Below are positions 37,466 to 51,761 of a DNA stretch of 64,000 nucleotides, in pieces. The position numbers and the translations under genes are program-made. Within the stretch, counting starts at the first letter, position 1; each line of letters begins with the position of its first letter. Location of the stretch: contig NC_135123.1 of assembly GCF_050908995.1 (NCBI RefSeq), positions 12,462,001 to 12,526,000 on the forward strand. The letters run 5' to 3'. The notes under the pieces are model-generated. The model had not been told where the DNA came from and ran no database searches. It saw only the letters and a program-made list of their open reading frames with translations. The DNA is from Andrena cerasifolii. Lineage: Eukaryota > Arthropoda > Insecta > Hymenoptera > Andrenidae.

Positions 37466-40400
37466 GAAGACACTTCGATCCCGCTACCAAACGCTCGATG
37501 AATAATTCTCATCCGAAGCGAATCGAATATTTTCGCGACAAGCAACTGTTTGCGACAAACATCCATCCATCTCTTACGTAACACGAATTTTTCAGCGATT
37601 CCAGCGCGTTGAACCGGCCCCCACAATTATCTCTCCAACCGTGCGCCGGTCTTTGCCGAAGAACGTTCGCGTTAGCGTTATAATAGAAACGCGTCGCTGC
37701 CATCATCCCGATTCGACCGGTTCTCCTCGGCGCGAGCGTGTCGCGAATAAATCGCGGGCGCGCATGAAATCGCCGCGAATGCTACGGGGGGTAGATTTGC
37801 GTCAGTGGCGGTGGGGAGCAGCGCGGCTTCTGCTTCTCAAAGCGGCTCGCTTCTCGCGTTTGTTTACATATGCAGCCGCGCCGCATTACCTCGCCAGGCG
37901 TGTGCAATTGCATGGCGCGGTTACGCTGGCAATAGTGTACGTATACGTATATTGTTAGCCGATCGCACCTACGGTCGAGCGAGTTTTTTGCACGCTGGTG
38001 ACGAGCACGAATTAATTGGTCGCCGAGGGATTCCTTACACTCCTTCCGACTTATCGATTCGCACTTAAACAATAACGCGCAGTACGATTCCTCCCGACAA
38101 AAGCAACCGAATATGTGGAGTATCATTTCTCCGCACGTCCCTCCGGCTTAGAGAAACTATACGTACGTCGAAATCGGAGGCGTGTACGAAGGGATTTTAA
38201 TCTCCAAGCTTTCGATAGCGTCGCCTCCAATAATGTAAAAAAAAAAAATGTACAAATTGCGCCGCTGAAACGGGATTTTGGAAAAAATCGTCTGGATGCC
38301 CTAAACATCTGACGTATTTCGTGTAACCGCAACCTGGGATTTCATGGTCTTTGTGGGCCACAGGCTCGCGAAACTGGATTGAGTGTCCTGTTTGTTTGAT
38401 GCGTCAGTGATGCAACGGAGGCCGCCCGCCGCTGGATCCTAAAATGAGTCCACTTTGCGGCGTCGGCGCAAAACGAAAGCCAAGTTCGCCCTTGTTTTTC
38501 GGCGCTTCTGTGCATTCGATAATGACTGTATGGGTCCACCTGCGGCTCCCGTACCTTCGTGTAATGCGACGCAGTGTCCCCTTTAAATAAGAAGAATCCG
38601 GAGTTACGAGGTAAACCAGTTTATGTTGGCGCCGTTCTCGAACAGTCGGGCCAAGTCAACCCTTCGCGTCCCTCTTTCGTATTCGCGCAGCGCGTTTTAA
38701 TCGACCTTGCTGCTACCTTCTTGGAATTCCTGCTCCGAGCGAAGGAAAAAAATATGAGGTATCATAACGTACCTGGGTTGTATTGTTGCTTCGATCTATC
38801 TCGAGCTCCTCTTACGAGTTCGTCTCTGGGCCCGGGCAGACCCAATCCAGATTCCTCCCTTTACTATTAAAGGTATCGCAGTAGGAAATCTCCAAACCAC
38901 CCCTCACTCGCGGAATTCTACAAATAAAAACTCTACGAACGATAACGCATGATTATTTCGAGCGCAACGATTTAATCCGATGGATTGTTTCTGTTAAACG
39001 CGATTCGAGTCTCGTGCCGCCGCGAGAAGCATCTTCGTCCAGAGAAACGCTTCGCGACCGCCTGTGTCGACCGAAGTGTGCTCGACTCACATTAATAAGG
39101 CCAATTGCAGTCGTTAAAACGGTCACGTTTTCTGTGGGTAGTTAAGGAGAGACAGAGAGAGAGAGCAGGATCACGTTTCTGCCGGTCTTTCTTTAATTAA
39201 ATTCTCGTAATTAATAAGCTGATAGTCACGATCGATAATTGGAAATCGAGTCTCGAAGCACTCGTCAAAATTAATCCGCGATAACTGAAGTCGGTGTCTT
39301 CGAGCGACGAAGTTATAATCGTATTTTAATTGAATATTAATGAAGCGATAATACGGATGCCGCTAGTCTGAATAATTCTTCTACCATTTTCGCTTAACAG
39401 AAACGAGCGACGAGTCACTTGTCAGTTATCTCTCTCCCACCTCGGCCTTCTGTACAGTTCGTAGTAATTTCTTGTTAAACAGTCGAAAGGTAGCCGTTCC
39501 CCGAGATCCTCGCTCGCCTCGCTTATCTGTACTCCTTCCCGCTCGAGCTCTCTCGCGAAAAGATTCTGTGCAATAAACGGGAAATCACCGCCTTTGTGTC
39601 TCTTCTGCGTCGAAAACAACGCAGGCCTTGTTGCGGCGAAGCTAAAAAATGTCGACTCGATTCCGACTCGTCGCGAGTGTTGCTCCTAACAAAGGGGCCT
39701 AGACGCACGCTTGGAAAGGGGGGAAATTTCCCCGGAGGCATTGCTTCGCTAATTGGCGTGATAGTTTGCAGCTTTAATTAATTCGACGGATCGACGGACG
39801 GCCGCAAATGCTGAACTTTGGAACGATTTCTCGCGGGGACCGGCCGAAGTCGGTGGTTGCGGTCTACAAAAAGGGATACACGCGGGCGAGCATCAAAGAA
39901 ATTGCGGATAACTCGATATCCTTTTTTCTGCCCCTCTTATTCTTCGTTTCCCTCCTCCGTTGCCATTATCGTCGCGGCCGGCGCGAGACGCAGAATACCT
40001 CGAGAGCGACCGAAGGAATTCAAACAACGAGGGAAACAATGCGTCATGGACCGTGGGATAGAGGAAGGCGTAAAGGGACAGCGAAATATATCCGCAAATA
40101 TTTATGCAACGGGCGGAAAATCTACGCCACTGTTTATTCCTCCGGCGAACATTTGAATCCAAAATACGTTCGCCTCTGTCGCAAGTGGGTAGCTACACGG
40201 CTGTGTCGTCCCTATCGATTTTTCACCTTCGGATCACCTTCCTCCTGTCCTCTTCTCTTTTGCAATTGCCCGAAATGAAAAAGTTCGCGGGGTACAAACA
40301 CGTTCGTGACTCAAGGGGAATGACGCCGCAGATCCGGCTCACTTTCTACAATTTTATCCTCCTTCATGAGCAGGAAAATTTCAATCACTTTTTACCAGCG

Positions 40401-42248
40401 ATGCGACTTTTCCTCCTTACCGATTGTCCAGTATGTGCATCGCCAACGTATCGCGGCTCTCCTTATCCAGCTCGCGCAGCATTAAAATCGATACCGCCTC
40501 TCTCGCCCTACCACCTCCGAAGTAGAACCGCGTTCTCCACTTTGGGACACCGCCATGTTGGAGCGATTAACGCTCGTTCGCTTGCATTCGGAATTCTGAC
40601 GGCGAACCGAGGGGAGCTCCGGCAAACGACGCCGAGTTGGTAAACGGCGATAACGGGAAGAAACTACCCGTCCCCGTTAATAGAAATTCGTTCCTAATTG
40701 GTCGTCAGGGTCGTTGACGTGTCCTTGCCTCGCGGCCGAAGTAATCGCCGGCCAGGTGCGATAAGACGTCTGACGAGACGGCGCTCGACGTCCACTCCGA
40801 TAGAACCGACGCGGGTCACCGACACTCCTATATGCGACTGACGTCGAAACAAGCATTAAACCATATGTGCACAGCAGCACCAAGGTCGTTCCCGATACCG
40901 AGCAGCCTCTACCTGCCCGTGCAACGCCTACGCGCCAGGTGAATTTATTCCACCGCTAGATTCGCGCGAGAATAACGAGCTTCGCGGAGGAACCGCGAAA
41001 GATACTTGTATTTCGCGATCGAGTAAACACTGCTGATTCAGGCGATAAGATCTTCGCGCGGAATTTGGCGCAATTGAAAGTATGCGGTGTCTTCTTCAGC
41101 GGGGGGATTAATTCACGATTCTTCATTGGGTTTTCGTGGATTCGTTGGGAATTGGAAGTACATTGTTATTTGCCTCGAATTCTTGTTTCAAGCCTGGATG
41201 GAGAATGGTACAGTTTGCTTCTCAAATATTTGCGCACGGTGGTGAGCGAGATAATTTCCTTTTGCTGTAACCGAAGGTCTAATTCCTTACGATATTTAAA
41301 TTTCTTCCCCCTGCATGCGATGTACGTACAGAGTAATATCGCGGTATCGTTTTGGGCGATCTTCTTCTCCCCTTCGCGTACGTTGCCACGATTTCGTGCC
41401 CCCGACAGATCGGTTCGGAGAAGCACGTGCCTCGGAGCAGAGAATGTATCACACTCGGTCGTGATCCACGTGTGTCAATTAACATTTTACATAACATTGC
41501 GTCCGTCGGCGTGTCGTAACAGATCGGCGCGATGAGTTTGTGGCCCGAGCACTATTACGAAACCTGTTTAAATGTGTTCCCGCCTGCGTTAATTTACCGA
41601 CACTATGGGCCGCGCGTGTATGCGCCCGTGTGTCGACATTCATTGGTTTTTGGGCAGTGTTTTTGGCATCCACGTAACAGAATCTCGGGATGATTCGGAG
41701 TTCTATGTAATTCCTCGTGTGAATCCTCTGAAAACTAGCTTAGGCACATGTAAGCAACTTGGTCCCAGATTCTGGGGACAAAGCATTCCAAGTAAACCGC
41801 ACTAATCATTGGCACTTCTGATTAAAAAGCCAAATGTTAAGTACTGTTTTACAATTTCTTATTTTTCTTTCACTGCAATGCTGCAAATTCCAGTAGTTGA
41901 ACTGCACATTTTATATCTGGCTACACCACAATAAACGTCTTAGCGGTGGGACAAAGGGCTGAGTTTTAAGCGTCCACCATGTGAATGACAATTGATAACT
42001 ACAATACAAGAGAAAGACGAGGATCCTGAATCAGATGACTCCAACTAGATCTCAATTTTATTTTCTTTTGTCTGATCTCTGATTTATTTTTATTTTTAGT
42101 TATTATTGAATTATTAAAGAGTCAACAATTTATTTTTAATTTTTGAGTGCCAATAATTGATACACCTACGGAGTTTGTCAATTATTGTACTTTTATGCCT
42201 ATTTTTGCTTTTCATGGAATATTTTTAAAATAAAAGACTTAATAGTAG

Positions 42249-42435
42249 GGCTGTTCGAGTGCTCGAATATTCGGGTGGCTTGAAATTCGGACCGAGCCGG
42301 GACTCGGTTTTCGAGCCGAGCCCGGTACCCGTAAAATCCGGACGACCCGAAAAATTCGGACTATCCAAATTTTTCAAGCCGCCCGAAAAAATTCGAGTTG
42401 CCCGGATTTTTCGGGCCGCCCAGATTTTACTTAAT
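42249..42435. repeat. CCCGAAAAATTCGG-rich degenerate repeat
   Basis: Dense imperfect direct and inverted copies of GCCGCCCGAAAAATTCG and TTCGGGT-like motifs, including GAGCCGGGACTCGG facing TTTTCGAGCCGAGCCCGG. It looks like a low-complexity element or degraded non-autonomous repeat. No duplication of the flanks was identified. Confidence 0.55.
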
Positions 42436-43763
42436 AGGTACTCGAGATGTTTTATTTTAATGAGAAATCCATAACCATCGATAATAACTAAAAATTAAGA
42501 CTATATAAAAACTTTACAAAAAAATACGGACCTTCCAATTGGGACTTCCGTTTAGGGTGCCAATCATTCTACAGTTTACCCTACTTGTATACATCTTTAG
42601 TTTGACTCGATACACGAATCCTCCAATTCTTCGCGTTCACCCCTGCCAGCTTGCCATAAACAAATGCAAGATCATCAAATGCAGTGTCATGCGAGATTTT
42701 ATTAATCAAATTAAACGGCTTCAAAAGCCTGTAGTAAACATTGAATTAGTTATAAGAGGTGTTTAAGGTTTCGGTTCTCGTGCCACTGGCTTACTGTATG
42801 TATTGCAGAGGTTGTCAATATTTTTTACCTTGTCTGCGATCGAGAGAGACGACAAAACACCGCATCGGTCGCGCCGCGAAACACGGTGATTCGGTATGTT
42901 TGAGAGGATTCGTAAATTCGGTAGCCGATGGAATATTTTCTGTCGCTTATTGCATCCGCTTCGTTGGCGCTCGAGTAATTTGCTCTCGCTTTCTTCACAA
43001 CAGGTGTTCGAATTAATATATTCTGCGCCGAACGGCGATCCTTCGAAGTCGCTTTCTGTATTATTAGCGTTCTGCAATCACGTGCTGCGTATTTTCTTTG
43101 GTGTGTTTGATAGTTTGGTGAGTTACAGGTGCATCTATAAAACACTAGCAGGCGTGCAGCCTTTAATTCGAATTTGGCTCATAAATTAATATACCGAGTT
43201 CATTGGGATCTTATCCAAAATTTAAGGGAACCCCAAAGTAGTTCCCTAACATGCATGTGGATCGCGATCCACCCGCGATCGGAGCCGTGGTTACTCGGAG
43301 CCAGAACGCTTCGCGCCGAAAGAAGGTCGCCAGATAATAACTAATACTAACGGCGGTGATACTGTTGCTTTTCTAGTCTCACACGTGACTTCTGTTCGCG
43401 ACCGTTAATCCCTATTTACACCGTCTCGTTCCGCCGATAACTTATGCAAACGGCAAGCCTGTTCGCGGAACGCGATTCGCAAATCGAACGCGCACCAGCT
43501 CCATCGATCTTCGTTGAAAATCGTGGAAAAGCGACCGAGGGCCCAGCAAAACACTGTCGTCGAATGACTTTCAAAATGACGACGGTTGCCCCTTGGAATA
43601 ATTTCCTTGACGGACGCAGAGAATCTAGCTTCGCCGGGACCGGTAATCAATATCACTCGCCATACTCGTCGAGCAGCAGCGCCTTGTAGGCGAACGCATA
43701 GCCATGATTATTCTAGAATTGTAGCGGAGGCGTAAATAGAGGAGGAAAAAACGTGATCCTTAA

Positions 43764-43974
43764 GGCGCGAATCTACGGTGGGATTTTACATGAGACAAAA
43801 ATCTCGGCAACAACTAAATGTAAAGCTGCAAATCCACGACGAAACAAAAATATTGTGTCTCAAATGAGACTTTAATCTACATTATTACTATTCTTTTATT
43901 TCCATTTTTTGTCGCCGAGATTTTTGGCTCGTGACAGAAAAGTCTCATATAAAATCTCATCGTGGATTCGCGCC
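43764..43974. mobile_element. TTAA-flanked MITE (piggyBac-type target site)
   Basis: Terminal inverted repeats starting GGCGCGAATC match at 29 of 33 positions (43764-43796 against 43942-43974). TTAA lies directly outside both ends (43760-43763 and 43975-43978), the target duplication typical of piggyBac-type transposases. The interior has further inverted copies (CAAAAATCTCGGC near the left, GCCGAGATTTTTGG near the right) and no coding capacity. At 211 bp it is a non-autonomous element. Confidence 0.85.
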
Positions 43975-46900
43975 TTAAATAATAGAAATAGTCGCGAGAG
44001 ACGAGATTCTTGATAACGTAGCATGAAACTTTGCTCGCGAGAGTCTAGTTGCGTGAAACCAGTGACAAAATAATTAAAGAATAATAAAATAGTGAAATAA
44101 TTGTCTCGTGGGACACGATATTTTTGTCGTTACCTACCTCTAGGCATTTTTCTGTCCGGCTGTTACCACAGTCGATCAATGAAACGCATTACGTTACCAG
44201 TCGAATCGACTGATTAATTTATTAAACGCTACTCGTCACAGCGGGGAAATGGAAAACTGTCCGCCGTCCAGCGACAGTAATATTCTATGAGCATTTCCAT
44301 TGCTGAGGGAATCGCGTGTCGAATATGATTATCGTTCGGCGCCCGTATCTCGGGCGTAAGAGCCGAGCTGAAAGCGCATCGCGCGATCGAACGCGATTGA
44401 CAAAGACGCGCGATACGGACGCAGTGAAATTTGCAAAATAGGCCGACGCGCGGCTCGCGAGTGAGCAGAGCAACGGGGAGGAAAAAGGAGGCCTCGTTCG
44501 GCGCCTCGATTAATCATTAACGGCCATTGCTCCGCTCCGAATCGGTCTCTTTATATTAGAGCACGGTCATGGAAGAATGACGAACAGTGTTCGTCCGCCT
44601 GTATGCAAATGTCGAGCACCGAATCGACGGCAGAGATATCCGAGCAGTCGATTTTTTCCAGCAAAAATTTCACCTGCAAAATCCACGGATCGCGCGATCG
44701 ATCAGCAGATCTCGTTAATTAATTAGAATCTGAGGAGACGACTCGAAGCCGCTTGTGGTCCACTTCCGACGGACCCTCGGAAGCCGCAGCGGCGCAGCGG
44801 CGCGCTCGGGAAAACGAGCGACGGAAAATTCAGACGGGAAGGATAAAACGAACGGGGCGCGATCGGAGAGGAAAGGAAAGGCGGGCGCGCGACCAGCGAC
44901 TGCTGATCGACCTTTCGGGTCACTTTGATTCGAGCCGAGTAATTTTAGAACTCGCGAAGAATCCGATACGCAGCCGGAGGGAAGGAGAGCGAGACACGTC
45001 GGGTTCTCCGTTCCGCTGGACGGCATTGTTCTTTTTATCAGAGCGGTCGTAATGAGCACACGAAAGTGAGAACCACGGCGCGATAGCAGGCCGTCCACCT
45101 ACCGATAAAACCTCCAGCCCTGCTCGAGAAAACCGCGGCTATTTCACGCTCGTCCCAATCGCCAATGCTCGGTGGATGCTCAGCGAATTACCCGTAATAA
45201 TTCTGCCTCCGTTATTGTCCCCGCGGCTGTTGCAGCCCCGAACCACTGCCAGTTACGAGTCGAACCGATCTCCTCCATTGGTCCTAACAGAGTCCTTAGG
45301 GTTTCGTCAGAAGACTCTGCGAAACGTGGGTTCCAGGTCCGGTGGAGGCGTTCGAGGTTTGCCTTTACACGAGGGCCTAGAGTAACTTATCGACGAGGGA
45401 TTCATAAACCCAGGTAATCGCTATTGTTATTCGCGACGGATAACAATGGACGGACTGTCCCTCCCCGCGGCTTCGCACGACCGCGGCCGACTCATTTCAA
45501 AATGATGCTCGTGGAACAATGAGTGGAATTTCAGTTTTCCCTCCCTCGGGGGCTCGGGCACGGATTTTCGACAATGCAAGTCACTCTGACTAACAGTCGG
45601 GACTCGTTCTCTTGAACGTCATTTTCTGGGTACACGTTTGGGTAACTTTCTGAGGGAAATGCTGCGACGGGAGGTTCAAGTAGACGCGGCTTTAAACATG
45701 CTACAAATCAGAGACGGGCAAGTAGGCGATGGTCTTTTTAATTTTTATTCTTCAGTATTACAAAAGACTCGTCTGTTTGGCATATCGCGCACATATAATC
45801 GACACGCGTCAATTGAGGCCCTGAGAGCAAAAGCGGAGGACTAACCCACATTTTCTGCGAAATTAAGTTACTAGGAATGTTGTATTCCAATAGGCTGTAC
45901 TGGTCATATAAAAAAGGAAAAATTAATTGTTCTTCAATGTCGGTTAATCAGTTTTTGCTCTCAATGCCTCAAGTCATCTTGCGTGACAAAAAAGGTGCAA
46001 CAAACATTCTCCTTTGCCCTCCACGAATCTGCAATCCACCCTCCTAAGAGCACTCGCGCGAAATTCAAATTCTCCCGCGACCAGGGCGGCTCGATTGAGC
46101 GGCGAGAATTTCGAAAGAGTCCAGCCGCCTTATCGTCGAAAACAATTTATTGGCAGAGTGGCGTCGTAGATGATTACGGGGCGGGCTAAACAGGCTCGCG
46201 TGGCCGAGTTACGGAGTTAATCCACCCTATCGCGACGTCAGTGGGGAGAGGGGGAGAGCGCCGAGGGGACGCAAACAGTGGCTAGAGGCGGGTGACGCAG
46301 ATCCCATCGGTGACGAATTCGGGATCATCTAGATACTGATCCGTCACTGGGTATGTCGGCGATAAGATTCATGGTGGGGCGATAAGTAGTCATGGTGTGC
46401 CGCGGTGGCGTGTTGACGATCGCGGGCGACGTCGATAGTGCCGCGAGTGGACCGGTGCAGAGTCATCGTCGTCGCGTCGCCGTCCTCGCGGTCGTGGATG
46501 TTGGACGCGCGGGAGCACCGAACAACAGTTAAACCAGTAGCAGAGAGGCCGATGATAAATAAGCGCGACGGGTCATCGTCCAGCCGGGAGGCGAGATTTA
46601 TGTTCAACGAGCCGAACGAGACTGTCCGATCGTTCCTCTTCGAGCACACTCACGCGCGAAATCTCGCGTCTCTCTGTGATCGCGCTGGCGTCAACGCTGC
46701 CATCCCTCTTTCGGATCCGCCGGGCTTCGTTATAGATTGCGCTTACTTTTTTTGCGACGTACGTATGTACTTACATCGATCGCGTTCGCCGGCTACGATC
46801 TGGGACCTTTCAGCGGTCCCCTTTCGCCTTCCACCATTCCCACCCGTTTCCTGCTTCTTCGGATGGGCGCTTCTTTCCGCGGTTTTTCTTTAATCGTCTC

Positions 46901-49900
46901 TTGAAGATGGCGCGTGTACTTACCCCCGTCGTGAATCACTTAGACGTCCCTTCTGACGGTCCGAAGTTAATGGCCCTAGCGAAGCAAGAGTTAAAACTCG
47001 GAGAGGAGGTTGATCGCAAGACATTTTGGAGCTTAATCCTTAATCCTCGGGCGTAGATCGAAAATAGCCTCTTATCGAGTGCCTCCCTATTTGCTGCTCG
47101 CCGGCAATACCTAATCTCCGTTACGAAATGCAAAACAAGTAATCCGCACGTGCCGCAACGAGCCGTTGGAACGTGCTGCGAAGCCTTTTATATTCAAATC
47201 CGTCGCTTTCGTTACAAGACAATGCGCTCGCCGATTCCATTCGACGCCATTTACGCTCGCAGCGTGCTTTACGGCCGGCGCTTGCTCGCGTCACGGTTTT
47301 CGCGCGGGTGCGCGCAACTTCCAGCCGCGCGGAATTTCCGTGCGACCGGTGGGCGCGTGTGCGCACGATTAATTACCGCGTCGATGGGGGTGGGCGGGTA
47401 ACGTCGCGGATGTATCAGAAACGAATGATCTCCTTACTTCCACCTGACGGGGGTGGAATGGCCGTTGACCAAATGGGGCGGAGAGGAACTGTGCATTGTG
47501 TCGCGTTAGTTGGTCGTAGACAATATCCACCGCGGAGGAATATCCTGGCACCCCCCAAAGAAAAAGCAAAAAAATCCAAGAGTAACGCAGAAAGAAATGA
47601 AAACTGGATTTTATTGCTTAAATAAATTTTTATAATCGCGCAATGAATTTTATCGATGTACCCTGATGCACCCTCGAGTAAAAAACTCTTAAACTTCTGC
47701 CAGAAACAATGGAGGACCTGGCATTTATTGACAAAGAAGGTTCAGGAATGAGGGGGGGAAAGATTTATCGACGGAAATAGTAAAATTGCATCCATTATCG
47801 CTATCAGCCAGCTCTGCAAAAACATATTACACATGGAGGAAGGTAAACGACCCACTAACCTTCGAGCGCTTGAAAATTGCAATCGCGAAGTGGAATAGGA
47901 AAATCATTGTTGCGCAAAGGCCCGCTCGCCCGCGGGCACAATTGTCGGGGAGCTCCCGTTTCGTTTCCACAGTTTAATGGGCGTTTAGCGGTGGGCAATT
48001 GCGGTTTCGGCCGCGGTAGAATTGCGCCGCAAATAACTCTCCTATCTCAGGACAATTATTTACGATTATCGATGAAGGCTCGTACACGTCGAGCGGAGCA
48101 AACACTCGCCGGTCGTCCCATGCACGTTGGACTTTATTGCATCGCTGACTCACTCTTTGTGTTAATAGTTGCGCTATTGCGAGCCGCGTTAGCGTCTTTC
48201 TCATTGACACGCGGGCAAGGCCCGGGGCGCATCTCTCCTGGGTTTATTAGGACGGGCGCGACATTGGGGAGGCCTCGAAACGGCGCCGAAAAACACTTCT
48301 CCGCGAGCGGCCGACTCTTTTTTGGCTTCTGTTTGTTAAGGGATTTCGAAGGGAAATATCGGGGACGCTCGAGAAGGCTATTAATAACGTTGTACCCTGA
48401 TTAACATCTGCAGCCTCTGAAGGTGACAGGTACGTCACATTTATCGCGAGAAATAAGTTCGATTGTGACGTAGACCCTCCTCTATCGAAGCCTCCGTGTA
48501 ATCCCACCTCCTGCTTATATTCCTGAAATTATACACAGGGCTTACGTAATTTCGCGAAAATAAACGAGCAGGCTTAAAAAACCGAGTTGCAAGAAGCGCC
48601 GCGTGTGCGCACTGCTTCGAATGCGTTACGTTTCAATATAATCGCTCTAGTTGCTCGTAACAAGCGGATTCTGAGATTAATTATTGGATTTCAGTGTAAT
48701 GGCTGCGTGATACGCCGCGCAATGTTCGCGCGGTTTCATTGGAGGAGCGACGTTCATTTTTTTCCCCGTTGATTTGGTGCAAAGTAGTCGAGGCAGTGGT
48801 AATTGCTACGGTATCAGATTCTGTAAATTGATTGCTGCACCGGCAGCTCGCCGTTCAATCCCAGTCAATATTATTCTAGACACTTCTGTTTCGATGAACA
48901 CTTAGAGACGTCGAGGCAACATTTCGATGCAACATCCAGACGCCAATAAAGCCGCCAATCGTCCCTTGACGTCACGATCGACGGGCAGAAATTATGCCGC
49001 GTTATGTCTGCGCGCTAATTGATCGTGTCAGTCTCGATTATCTAATCGTTTCCAGCCGTGCTTCCTCGAGCAAGACCAGTGATCCTGGGAACCTTCGTTT
49101 CCGAAGTCATCGCGGGCTTCAGCGTTCGATACTTCTGGAATATAAGTCGTTTTCCAAATTCATCCTTTTTGCGATGGAATTCTCGCGGGTCTTTTAAAAT
49201 TTCGGGGCTGAATTTTAGTGTCGGCGGATCGTGTACCGATTGCAGATCGCGAGAGTAGCAGGCGAGGCTGATTTCAATTTGCATTTTAATTCATATACAT
49301 AGGTACCGTAGGCTTTGACTCTCGGTGTACTACTTAGTCAGTGTTTCGAATTGCTGTTTCGGCTTACTCGCCGCGGAGACTGTCATTAGTACCTGACTAA
49401 GAAAAGCCGATTACCGGGGCGACGACCCCTGGCAATGAAAAGCTGGCTCATCGGCTGCTGATCGATGGCGCGGTATGTTTATGGCTAATATACGCCACTG
49501 AAAACAATTAGGGGATTACGTCGTGGGGGTGTCCGGGGCATTGAATAGACTGACCTAACCCAGGTGTAATTCAGACCGTCAGGAATAAAGGGATATTTAC
49601 GTTGAATATGTGTTTAACCTTATACCGAATGTTTTCGAACTTTATTAGCTAATAATAATAGAATTGATTAGGGGATTTCTGGTAACAGTTGAGTTTATTT
49701 ATTTAGTCGTTGTGATTATTCAGAAGCTCGGTTTACCGAAAGGTTGTCGATAGTCCGGACAAACTGAGACAACGTTTCGAAAATCAAAGCCTCGATGGAT
49801 CTTTGAACTCGCGAGTTTATCTGCGAGACAATGTGCTCGAGTTTGCCCTCGATGCTTATAACACTTCTGTGTAATTGAAAATTGGCTTCGTAACTTGTCA

Positions 49901-50412
49901 TTATCCGGTTACGTTGAATCGAATGAGAAAAAATTGTGAACCCCGTTCCGATTAGTCTGATGTCGACACACGAGGAGAATACTTACTCTGAGGCGAGCAC
50001 TCTGCTGTCCGTCGTTCTTCATTCTTATCCTTATCTTAATTATTACCCCACGATAACGAATTCTTCTATTCGTCGAATCTCGTCTTCTCGCCGAAGACAC
50101 ATATTTTTACGTAGCCTTCGCGTGGACACTCGAGCTCTCTGGCGAATCTATCTATCGCACGTGTCACGCTCTTTATCTTCTCCGAATTAATTTGCTCTCG
50201 TTCTTGTTGTCAGGCACCGAAATTGAGCGATCTATCGGAACAGATCTGGAATAATCGAGTGACCTTGACGACGATAGATACCGCGGCTTCTCCCCCGAAT
50301 CGTGCCACGATGATTTTAAATAAGCTTGATTCGACAAATTAACACAGGGTCCGCAAAGTACTCAGTTATTTAAATAACCTTCGTTGCCAGAAATCGTATT
50401 TTGGGGGTACTA

Positions 50413-50990
50413 ATTCGTTTCTTACTTTTGGAGCATCCCTTCGTTTTTTACTTTTGGAGCATCCCTTCGTATTTTTACTTTTGGAGCATCCCTTCGTTTT
50501 TTACTTTTGGAGCATCCCTTCGTTTTTTACTTTTGGAGCATCCCTTCGTTTTTTACTTTTGGAGCATCCCTTCGTTTTTTACTTTTAGAGCATCCCTTCG
50601 TTTTTTACTTTTGGAGCATCCCTTCGTTTTTTACTTTTGGAGCATCCCTTCGTTTTTTACTTTTGGAGCATCCCTTCGTTTTTTACTTTTGGAGCATCCC
50701 TCCTTTTTTTTATTTTTGGAGCATTCCTTCGTTTTTTACTTGTGGAGCATCCCTTCGTTTTTTACTTGTGGAGCATCCCTTCGTTTTTTACTTTTGGAGC
50801 ATCCCTTCGTTTTTTACTTTTGGAGCATCCCTTCGTTTTTTACTTGTGGAGCATCCCTTCGTTTTTTACTTTTGGAGCATCCCTCCTTTTTTTTACTTTT
50901 GGAGCATCCCTTCGTTTTTTACTTTTGGAGCATCCCTTCGTTTTTTACTTGTGGAGCATCCCTTCGTTTTTTACTTTCGAAGTACATACT
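50413..50990. repeat. 26-bp minisatellite, about 21 copies
   Basis: Unit approximately GGAGCATCCCTTCGTTTTTT plus ACTTTT. I count 21 copies of the GAGCAT(C/T)CCT core. Variants include ACTTGTGG for ACTTTTGG in a cluster of copies after about 50748, and two copies with CTCC and a longer T run near 50700 and 50885. The array ends in degenerate copies around 50980-51015. Confidence 0.95.
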
Positions 50991-51729
50991 CCTTCGTCTT
51001 GAGCTTTTGCAGTACTCGGACTTGCCAAGTCTAATCCATCCCTACCCCCCGACGAATTCCATCAATTACGCGAATCGATTGACAAGTGTCCCCAAGGACG
51101 GCTGTCAAAAGTCGCAAGTAGGTGTGTAACTGAGTTCGCAGAGAAAGCCGCGGTGTCGGCCCCCCTGATTCTTTGTCGCGCGTGGCCCCTTAAGCCCGGT
51201 ACACACACGGTCGTGTGGCGTCCGGACCGCGGAGTTTTGCGGGCACGCTCGTGGCACGTTTCGGCAGCACGTGAGGTGACTCACGACCGTATTTCGGCAG
51301 CGCTCTCGTGGCAGCCGCGACACGCTCCGCGGCCGAGTGTGTATCCGCCTTTAGATTAGCCCCAGAGCCAGATGATAAGGAACCGGGTACGTCGGGTTAG
51401 GAAGCACTCGCGACACGATTGGCGGGCTGTTTGATGAAAAAAATGGTACGTACACGCGGCGAGATAGCAGCGCGAGAAACCGACTCTGCTGGCTCGATTA
51501 GAGCGACCTTAATGTCGAGGGTCACCAATCCCGACCGCTGCTTCTTTCAGGCGGATCATCGCCATTTGTTTACCCGCCGTTATTAACAATCGTCCGCCTG
51601 GCTCGTGAGCTCGTCCAATTTCGAAACCACGCGAATCCCACGGACACCCGCGACCACTTGTTGCGATTTGCGTGGGAGGGTTAAGACTGGGCTGAGTGCC
51701 ACCCCTTCGGCCTTCTAATATCTGATCGG

Positions 51730-51761
51730 TAGTATTTATTTATTTATTTATTTATTTTATT
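51730..51761. repeat. ATTT microsatellite
   Basis: Six to seven copies of TATT/ATTT, ending in TTTTATT. Confidence 0.8.

Noticed and set aside
40104..40643. 179-aa plus-strand frame
   Set aside because: Low-information peptide with open overlapping frames; no domain recognised.
46438..46893. 151-aa plus-strand frame near a GC-rich patch
   Set aside because: Considered as another alternative first exon, but the start context is poor, no clear donor follows the plausible part, and the peptide is not protein-like throughout.
47173..47625. 150-aa plus-strand frame
   Set aside because: Arg-rich composition from CpG-rich DNA, and alternative frames are also open. No homology or splice support.
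50401..51129. Long open frames of 121-242 aa full of FWSIPSFFTFG-like repeats
   Set aside because: They come from the 26-bp minisatellite, which has no stop codons in several frames; because 26 is not a multiple of 3 the frames cycle. No start context, splice sites or homology.
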